Assembly: GCA_037693485.1 (NCBI GenBank)
Contig: CM075345.1
Location: 77,559,001-77,623,000 of the forward strand
Source of the DNA: Kitagawia praeruptora
Taxonomy: Eukaryota; Streptophyta; Magnoliopsida; Apiales; Apiaceae
DNA length: 64,000 nt
Reading direction: 5' to 3'
The notes beneath the pieces are model-generated. The model was not told the DNA's origin. It was given only the letters and a program-made list of their open reading frames with translations, and made no database searches. A program made the position numbers and the translations under genes. Positions within the stretch are counted from its first letter, which is position 1, and each line of letters starts with the position of its first letter. This document shows, piece by piece, positions 57,000-64,000 of this stretch.

Positions 57000-58045
57000 T
57001 TAAGCCCGTCCTCCTAAGGATAACATTATAAGCGGCATTTGCTTTAACCACCAAAAGGTTCAACATCTAAGTAGCCTCCCTAGGCTCTCGTCCTATTATC
57101 ATGGACAATCGAATAGTTTCTTCTACTCCTGACTCAACTCCATTGAACCGAAAGATGTGCATGTTGGAGAGGGTCAATTGAGAATCGTTGTATCCTATCT
57201 TCGAGAATGCATCATGAAAGATGTTTCATTGTCTATCAAGACTCCTTTCACTTGCGATTTGCCTATCAGAGGTGTTATGACCAACGGGTCATCATGGAGG
57301 CACTTCACCCCTTCCAAGTCAGAATCATTAAAGGCAATTGCCATTTCGGTATTTGCTCGTTATGGAGCCTCTCCTATGATGTGCATAACTTCTTGAGCAT
57401 AAGCTTTTACGAGAGATTCTTGTATTCCCGACCGATGTTGGGTCTTCAGAATTAATGTTCATCATCGGCCCCCCAGGGCTATGGATTGCGATCTTGACCG
57501 CCATCCTTCCTTTCATAATCTCTACTTCATAGTCCTGCCTTAGGTTACCCTGTTGGCCATCCTTGGTGAACTTATTCAACCTTGCTCTTCGGATCTGAAA
57601 CTTGATGTTGTGTTTCAACTGTCTTAAATCGTGAGTGTTATTTCCCACATCCTTATGGAACCGATAATATTAGTTCTTATTTTTCTTCTCGGGATCAGTC
57701 CTTAGTGGCTTCGTCCATCAGAGGTTCTTGTATTTCTCAATGTCCATCAGGATTTGGGCGTTGGGAGTATTCAAACGTGCATAGCTGGTGAACCTCGATC
57801 CTTGATTGCTCTTCTTCCAAGTAGAGTTAGAGTTTTTACTTATTTGAGGATACATATCCTTAACATCCTACTCGTGGCCACCTTCACTTTTTGTTATTAC
57901 CTCCATTGTCTCTAACCGGGGTTGAGGCTTCCCTTACACTTTCCTCTACCTTGATAGCTGCTCTATCATCCAAGTTCGGGACCTTCAAGGCTTCCTTGGT
58001 GATTTGGTTCATGTGATCCTTCAAGGATTCATTCTTTCCTTGTTC
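57000..58045 (-). pseudogene. gag end and protease of element H
   Basis: Around 57900-58035 one frame gives ESLKDHMNQITKEALKVPN, a Tat gag pattern. Around 57600-57680 RFHKDVGNNTHDLRQLK is the conserved Cys/His region, with its cysteines lost. Around 57130-57310 the protease reads HDDPLVITPLIG then VLIDNETS, where the family has VDTGAS, so the active site is lost. In-frame stops are present. Confidence 0.75.
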
Positions 58046-58050
58046 CACAT

Positions 58051-61050
58051 TCATGGGGACGTAAAACGTTTCTCTTTCTCCGGCTTCCTAGCCTTCAGCT
58101 CATCCCGGAGCTTCTTCACCTCCGCCTTGTAATCTGTAAGTTTAGTCTTGGCTGCGTCCCTCTCATCGACTGCCTGCTTAATTCCGCCCTTAAACTTCTC
58201 GATCCGGGCATCTGTGCGCTCCTTCAGATCCTCGAGTTGTTGCTTCAGATCGGCAATCTCCTTTTCTCTCTCCGAGGCCGAGCTCAAAACGGCTTGGGCC
58301 TCCTTGATCTCCCTGCATGCTTTCGCCGCAGTTCCAGCAACCCGGACCCCGAGCTGCGAAGGCAGGAATAAAAGTTAGAAAATTCAGAATCAATAAGCAA
58401 AGATAGAAAGAGACCGGAGAAATATATACCTGGCCAAAGACCCCCATCATTTCCTGGAGCAACTCGATTGAGGTAGATTTGCTCATATCCTCCCACTCCG
58501 ACTTACTGGGGAGATCGGCCAGAAAGCCGATGAAATTTCTTTCCTCCGGAGACACAGGGGCTGGCTCGTGAGGACGAAAGTTCTCCTTCTTCGAGCCACC
58601 GGCAGCTAAACCCTCATGCACAATCTCGCAGTCCGAGAGCATGGTCCCGAATAACTCAGTCTGAGCAGAGGTCACCCTCGGCCTCTTCCTCGCGACCAGG
58701 CCGGAATCCTCGACCCCAGTCTCCGGATCCGCAGACTCCGGGCGCACCGCCCTATTCTCAGAACCCCCCTCTGGATTGGCCTGGGAGCCGCTGGCCTCTC
58801 CGGGAGCCTTGGTGTTGTCACGAACGTGACCAATACCCCGGAGGGCAGCGCCAAGAGCTTTGTTTGCCTTGTTCATCTGCAAAATCCTTTCAAATTCCAG
58901 GCTGTATCCGGGAAGACCTGAAATTACAAAAATTTACATTAGTCCGGGGTAAAGAAAATAACAAGATCAAAATTAAGAGCGTGATATAACCCGAACTTAC
59001 ATCTTATCCCAAACAGATACTCATGACTCATAAGGTCATCCCGAGTCACCTGCCTTCCGAGACCTCGGCAAAAAGCGTGAACCCGGTCCATTGCCGCATC
59101 CTGAAGATCGAACACCTCAAAGTTCATGGTAAGAGGCTCCTCGTTAAAGGTGGGCATGAACCGGATGTCAACGCCCCGGAGGAAGGCAAACTCCCCGTTC
59201 CAACCTTTCAAAGAAGGGAGCATAACAAGAGGCTTTGATGCCGAGGAGGGATACCCACACGCTTTACCCCGGAACCTAAACTCGAACATCGGTGCATTGT
59301 TGGAGTGCACCATTGGAAGACATGATGAAAAAGTTTAAAAGTGGGCAATACCCCGGCCTTCTCACAACAACCCAGGAAGTAAGTAATCCATTTCACCGCA
59401 TTTGGGGTCAACTGGGTGATAGGAATCCCATACTCGAACAAACATAGAGATTTAACAAATTGGTGACACCTAGGCCCGTACCCCGACCTCAGATGCTCCA
59501 ACCAAACCCCAACCCTGATAGTGTTAGTGCCCTAGAGACAATGTAATTGTGCTTCTAGGATAAACTATTTTGTTATTCAGTGATTATGTTATATCGATTA
59601 TTCAACAATGATTTATTATGTCTTTATTTACTGCGATATAAATATTAGAACAATAAATGTCCTTGGAATATGTAACATGTATTCTATATCTTTAAGTATG
59701 TGACTTAAAAATGAGATTATAAGAATAGTGTTAATATTCCTAAATATCCCTAATCGAGCATTATTAATATGGGACAATTATAATGCATAAAGATTAGTAG
59801 GTTTAATTGGATCACCAATTATTATTATTACTTGGGTAGCAATGATGTATTACTAGATGCCGCTCATTGTTTATAATTTTATTATTGGATATTAAGATTA
59901 TAGCCAACGTAATAATAACCTAAAGGGTTACACAATAAGAACGTTTAAAAGGAGTTTTAATTTAAATTTCGAATTTAAATTAATTAATGATAAAATTCGA
60001 AATTGGTTATTTAATTAATTAAGTTGGACTTAGTTAATTAGATTTCGGATTTAAATCATTAAAACCCAAATCAGTTTGGTTTTAGTAGAAGCCCAAACCG
60101 ATTAGGGTTAAGCCCAGCTCATTCTCTCTTATAAATACATAGAGATGTATTGGTTTAGGGTTAGAGACTTTGCCAAAATCGTTTTTTAGCAAATAACCTA
60201 GCAGCTCTACATCAAGAGAGGCTAGAGAGAGAGAGAGAGAGAGAAAGGGCAGATTACGGCTAGTACCAACTCCGGAGATTGTGGAGACAATCGTGCGTTC
60301 GTGTGGACTGATTAGCGAAGCAGATCTCACGAAGAGGGCTGTGTGGTGATCGTTCTTGGACCTCCATCTGTCAACCGAATCGGAAAGCTTTTAAAAGGTA
60401 CAGATTCTGTTCTCCATAATCAACATGTCTTATACACGGATCCTAGGGTTAGGTTTCGGTTTTTATTGTTTATTATCGTTTTTCCGTTGCGTTTGTTGCC
60501 CCGAAACCTATCAAACCCAACCACCCTCCGGTCTGTGATAAATCTTTTCCCCGGGCTCTGGCCATCTCCACTCCACGTCGTTGTTTAAATGGAATGTGGC
60601 CCGAAAAATGGGATCCCAATCAACCGGGTCCTCTACGTACTTACTCCTGAACGGACCAACGTCCATCCCGGAACCTGGTTTATCCCCGAACTCAGAATCC
60701 AGGAAAGCTTCATTATACCTGGTCATATTCGCCACATCCGGATTCTGAGAAAACTCTATGCTGAGATCCCTAAAGAAATAAGCTTGGGGGATCCCTGGGT
60801 CCTTCTTAACAAAATAATATTTGCTATGACCCCAACTGCCATCTGGCTCACTGAGGCTATACCCCGGGCCCATATCCTTGGTCGCAATATTAGTAAGTAC
60901 GGGCATACTACTCTTCTTTTTCCCCATCACACACCACTCCAGATCTATCAAATCTACGCTACTATCCGAAGAGCTAACACTAGCAGAAGAGGCACTGGGC
61001 TCGGAAAGAGGGGTTAACACTCGGTCGGCAGTTACACGTCGCCTAACCAT
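58051..61050 (-). pseudogene. Antisense accessory gene of Tat element J, with introns, interrupted by solo LTR G
   Basis: Minus-strand gene opposite to J. First ORF 61050-60519 (MVRRRVTADRVL start, Ser-rich), then solo LTR G, then 59510-59001 with HLRSGYGPRCHQFV and LTPNAVKWITYFLGC, the 'putative gypsy type transposon' (Transposase_28-like) pattern. Intron 1 is 58918-59000 (GTAAGT...TTTCAG, 83 nt), exon 58430-58917, intron 2 is 58354-58429 (GTATAT...TCGCAG, 76 nt), exon 58353-58051 with a strong coiled coil (KQQLEDLKERTD). Both introns restore the frame. One-base deletion near 59327. The C-terminus may be cut at the junction with H. A comparable antisense accessory gene in the 3' internal region is known in Grande elements. 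Confidence 0.8.
59516..60513. mobile_element. Element G: solo LTR (998 bp) in the accessory gene
   Basis: Starts TGATAGTGTT and ends CCTATCA, a perfect TGATAG/CTATCA inverted end pair. Flanked by AACCC at 59511-59515 and 60514-60518. Removing it with one AACCC restores the accessory gene frame. On the plus strand it has TATAAATA at about 60130, a GA-repeat at 60221-60246 and a splice-donor-like AAG/GTACAG at 60397. Shares its start pattern and a CCTAAAGGGTTACAC core with solo LTR E. Confidence 0.9.
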
Positions 61051-61324
61051 ACAAGGACACTACCCCGGGCAACCCAACACAATAAGAGTGAAAATAAGAA
61101 GCTATAAAAGGACAAACTACCTACAAGAGTACCAAAATCCCGGAGAATAAAAGCGATAAATTGACAAAAGGCCGTAGAGAGAAGACTTACAAATAGCGAA
61201 GAGGTCGAAACGGAAAAAGGAAGAAAAACTGAAGCGTCAATAGTCCGGAGATCAAGCACTCAGAGAAGTAGAGTAACGGCAGCAAATCAGAAACTTGTAA
61301 AAGACAAAAGTGAGGAAGACGACC

Positions 61325-61335
61325 ACTATTTATAG
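61325..61335 (-). promoter_or_regulatory. TATA box of the antisense accessory gene
   Basis: CCTATAAATAG on the minus strand, about 275 bp upstream of the ATG at 61050 and about 560 bp from the LTR, so the gene would not depend on the LTR promoter. Confidence 0.6.
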
Positions 61336-61379
61336 GCAAACCATGAATCCCAACCGCCAGAGACACATGGCGGCCAAAA

Positions 61380-61880
61380 ATTTTGGCCTACTATCTCCAA
61401 AACCCGGAGATAGTGGATGACAGCTGTTTTCCAAAAAAAAAAAAAAACCCAAACCTCAAAAATACATATACATGCAAATATACATTTATGAATGTATACA
61501 TACACGCATACGCACCCTGCTACAAAACCACTATCCCTGGGGACGCAAACCTCAGAACGCGCCCCGGGTCTAGGGGGCAACAAACAACAAAATACCTTTT
61601 CAGGGCAACAAAGCCTTCGAGCTACAATAACCCTAGCCCCGGAGGTGTGCACCTCAGCCCACAGCCTAGTCCTGGGGGCAACAAAAAATGGATATTTCTT
61701 CTAAGTCACCCAAAGTCACGAAGCTTTAGACTTGTGAAGATAACATTTCACCCCTAGCCCCGGAGATGCTCTTTTCAGCACACACCCCGGGCTGGAAGGC
61801 AACCAAAGAAAAAATTTCTCCTTTAAGACAAAGAGAAGCTCAAATACATTTGCTACTCCCCCATCCGGAAAATCCGCATG
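61380..61880 (+). other. 3' non-coding end of Tat unit J1
   Basis: GC-rich sequence with imperfect repeats around CCTAGCCCCGGAG and GGGGGCAACAAA (about 61545, 61635, 61755). No gene seen. Confidence 0.5.
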
Positions 61881-61893
61881 AGGGAGTGAGGGG
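61880..61893 (+). other. Polypurine tract before the Tat LTR
   Basis: GAGGGAGTGAGGGG, then CAAA, then the LTR start at 61898. Confidence 0.75.
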
Positions 61894-61897
61894 CAAA

Positions 61898-62508
61898 TGA
61901 TAGGCTAGAAATAGCCCAGATCCAACTAGGCCCAGCCTCAGGCCCAAAAACAACAAACAATCCAACTCATGAGAATAAGAGCAGCCCAGCCCAAGTTGGT
62001 GGACCCCGGGCCCGGAGGCCCCGCCCCGGAACAGCGGGCCCCTGACTGATGACACCTGGTGCACGTGGCACTCCAGCTCAGCCGACATTCCCGCACATGG
62101 CGCTGACTAGCATTAAAGTCCATGAGACATCATGTGTCAAACCATGTCTTCCACAACACTGCCACACCCAAGTCAACGGTCCCCACGAATAGGGACACGT
62201 GTCCTACATCCCGGGAATTCAGCACCTTGTCCCCCGGATCCAATGGTCGGGAGTAAAGGTATCCCACCCCTAAACCCTAGGCCTAGGGCTATAAATACCC
62301 CTAAGAAATAGGGTTTAGGGGTTAGACATTATTACACACCTACACACATTTATTACTTTCGTGATACTCTACTTGATTATTATCTTCCAAAGGCACCTCG
62401 GGGCCAAACCCCCCCTCCGGTGTTATTTTGCAGGAACCCCACTACAGCCACACCACTTTCGAGGCAGGAGTTGGCGAGGAAGTACCCGGTCAAGTTTCAG
62501 AGTTATCA
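61898..62508 (+). repeat. Tat-lineage LTR shared by two tandem units (611 bp)
   Basis: Starts TGATAGGC and ends GTTATCA, so the ends form TGATA/TATCA. TATAAATA lies at 62290-62297. It is preceded by a polypurine tract and the 3' end of a Tat unit, and followed by a primer site and gag, so it serves as 3' LTR of one unit and 5' LTR of the next. Confidence 0.8.
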
Positions 62509-62527
62509 TTGGCGCTAGAAGGAGGGG
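62509..62527 (+). other. Primer-binding site of Tat element J
   Basis: TTGGCGCTAGAAGGAGGGG directly follows the LTR. The TGGCGC start fits a tRNA 3' end. I do not assign the tRNA. Confidence 0.7.
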
Positions 62528-62602
62528 CTGAACCTCCGAACCCGAACCAAACGGCCGAACCAAGAAAATCCGAACCCCTCAAACCAGCTAAAGCCCATAA
62601 CC

Positions 62603-64000
62603 ATGCCTCGACCAAGCAAGTACACCCAACGCCAAGCACTTAGCGCTCTGAGAGAAGAACCCCCGGCTCCTATCCCGGAGCCGATACCCCAAAATCAGGT
62701 CCCAGTCCAGGAAAGGCTCGGGATCGGCCCGAACGACGCCCGGGTCACCGTTGAGGTAAATCGATACAAGTACACAAACGTACCCCTAGACTCCACACAA
62801 ATGGAGAACTTGACCCCGGAGGAAATGGCGGAAGAAATCTGGGCTTACCGAAACTGCCCCCACCCGGAACCGGAGCCCGAACAAGCCGAGAACTCTGGAG
62901 GGTCAGCCAACTCACACCAATCCCGGGCTTCAGTCTTTGCACGCCTCGGAAACCAGGGCAAAACAGCTAAGAAAAACCACAACCCCCAAAGCAAAGTCAG
63001 AGATGATGAAACCGATAAGCTCAAGAAAATGGAGAGACTCCGGGAAAAAATAAGACAGGAAGAACAGGCGAAGTTAGAACTTAGGATCCAAAAATGGCTT
63101 CAAGAAGAGAAGGAAAGGATAAGGAGATCCAAACCCAAGAGACCCCATCGAGAAATTAGCCCGGAGATTATCTCAGACGATGAAGAACACCCGGACCACC
63201 TGGTACAAATGATCCACGAGCTGCAAAGAAAAGTTAACAGTGACTCCGGGTTTGAGATCCAAGATACCCTCACGCCTTTCAGCTACTCCCTCGAAGCCAT
63301 ACCCCGGCAGAAGAATCTAAAGAATTACAACTTTGACTCCTTCAATGGGTTAGAAGACCCCGAGGAACATCTCAACTACTTTGAACAGATAGCCCTGATA
63401 TACTTCTACAATGACCTAACAAAATGCCGGTTCTTTGCTTCAACACTGAAAGGAGCAGCCCAAAGATGGTTCAGCCGGATTCCATCCCGGAGTATACATA
63501 GTTGGAAAGAGTTCAGGGAAGCATTCCTCCGGAGGTTCCGGGCCAATAAATCCCCGGAGTATCATATGTGCCACCTTGAAACAATTAGGCAGCATGACAA
63601 CGAGGCCCTCTCCGCCTTCATGAAACGGTTCCAAGAGGCAATAAACAAAGTCACCACTCTAGATGAGAGGGAAGCCTTGAGCATATTCCGGAAGAACCTA
63701 GACCCGGAGCACAATGAGCGCTATGTTCTAGAGCTCGTACACAAAGAACCCCAGAGCCTGGCCGCGGCCTATGCTATGGCCGCCAAGTTCATCAAAGAAA
63801 CAAATATCCTACAAGCCATGAGAATGACCAGGCAAGGGGCCTCCTCGAGCAGAAACAAAGATAATCGCCCCGAAAGTGACTATCGACCAGAAAATAAATT
63901 CAAACCCAACAAACAGAGTAACTACATCCCCAGCTCCCAACTAACCGTCCCGGACCGAACCCACTTCTCGAAGCCCAAGTCTGATACCAGGCCCCCGAGG
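62603..64000 (+). CDS. gag: gag of Tat-lineage Gypsy element J, open at the window end
   Basis: ATG 62603 (MPRPSKYTQRQALSALREEP), 466 codons with no stop, continuing beyond 64000. The N-terminal part is Pro/Glu-rich. Residues about 134-180 are a highly charged coiled coil (MERLREKIRQEEQAK). Residues about 240-370 are the retrotransposon gag (capsid) domain with NYNFDSFNGLEDPEEHLNYF, FFASTLKGAAQRWFSRIP and FLRRFRANKSPEYH. The frame is undamaged throughout, so this unit may be a young copy. The downstream ORFs (protease, RT, RNase H, integrase) are expected beyond the window. Confidence 0.9.
   Translation, partial: MPRPSKYTQRQALSALREEPPAPIPEPIPQNQVPVQERLGIGPNDARVTVEVNRYKYTNVPLDSTQMENLTPEEMAEEIWAYRNCPHPEPEPEQAENSGGSANSHQSRASVFARLGNQGKTAKKNHNPQSKVRDDETDKLKKMERLREKIRQEEQAKLELRIQKWLQEEKERIRRSKPKRPHREISPEIISDDEEHPDHLVQMIHELQRKVNSDSGFEIQDTLTPFSYSLEAIPRQKNLKNYNFDSFNGLEDPEEHLNYFEQIALIYFYNDLTKCRFFASTLKGAAQRWFSRIPSRSIHSWKEFREAFLRRFRANKSPEYHMCHLETIRQHDNEALSAFMKRFQEAINKVTTLDEREALSIFRKNLDPEHNERYVLELVHKEPQSLAAAYAMAAKFIKETNILQAMRMTRQGASSSRNKDNRPESDYRPENKFKPNKQSNYIPSSQLTVPDRTHFSKPKSDTRPPR

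Larger units (their letters stand above)
54830..58045 (-). mobile_element. Element H: decayed Tat-lineage Ty3/Gypsy element
   Basis: Minus-strand order gag end, protease, RT, RNase H, integrase, with many stops and frameshifts. The fragment patterns match plant Tat elements (Retand, Grande, Ogre relatives). The integrase breaks off near 54830 and the tandem repeats of 52.5-54.8 kb follow, perhaps its 3' untranslated region. No LTR could be delimited. The right edge abuts the accessory gene of J at about 58045-58050. Confidence 0.75.

Noticed and set aside
61326..61757. ORFs of 108 and 124 codons on both strands, left of the Tat LTR
   Set aside because: They cross GC-rich imperfect repeats and an A-run in the non-coding end of J1; no family resemblance.

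Overview
The window is plant nuclear DNA, from a eudicot with a repeat-rich genome. Evidence: Ty1/Copia and Ty3/Gypsy LTR retrotransposons primed on initiator tRNA-Met, a spliced UPF0496 (DUF677) gene, an expansin exon fragment, a hAT remnant and plant-style TATA boxes and introns. I cannot name the species. About 85-90% is mobile DNA and I see one likely intact host gene.

Layout. (1) 1-36370 is a set of nested retrotransposons. C, an old minus-strand Sirevirus-like Copia element (32696 to about 36370; the rest lies left of the window), was entered by B, a plus-strand Sirevirus-like element (8889-32695). B then received A (minus-strand Sirevirus-like, 1-8888, inside B's 5' LTR), D (minus-strand Gypsy element with 3.6-kb LTRs, 12561-22549, duplicated target GATTC) and E (solo LTR, 22761-24326, duplicated target GATGA). 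(2) 36371-39842 is AT-rich DNA with microsatellites and a low-complexity repeat family that recurs at 50.7-52.1 kb. (3) F, a Copia element at 39848-45154, has apparently identical LTRs and duplicated target TAATT. (4) 46236-47757 is the two-exon UPF0496 gene. (5) 48257-52130 holds a foldback element, a hAT remnant joined to an expansin exon, and SINE-like sequence. (6) 52130-58045 has three kinds of tandem repeat and H, a decayed minus-strand Tat-lineage Gypsy pol. (7) 58051-64000 is J, a plus-strand Tat-lineage tandem unit: an antisense, intron-containing accessory gene interrupted by solo LTR G (59516-60513, duplicated target AACCC), a polypurine tract, one LTR (61898-62508), a primer-binding site and an open gag running off the end.

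How it works together. A and B share gag, protease, integrase, RT and RNase H, then a long extra ORF downstream of pol. In both, the extra ORF is preceded by its own TATA-like box and a cluster of a short element-specific motif (TCAACGGATA in B, ATCCTGATGA in A). The same motif sits upstream of the LTR TATA box and recurs inside coding regions. A also carries an opposite-strand 126-codon ORF with its own TATA box. J carries an opposite-strand accessory gene with TATA box and introns. Extra genes under internal promoters are therefore the theme of the window.
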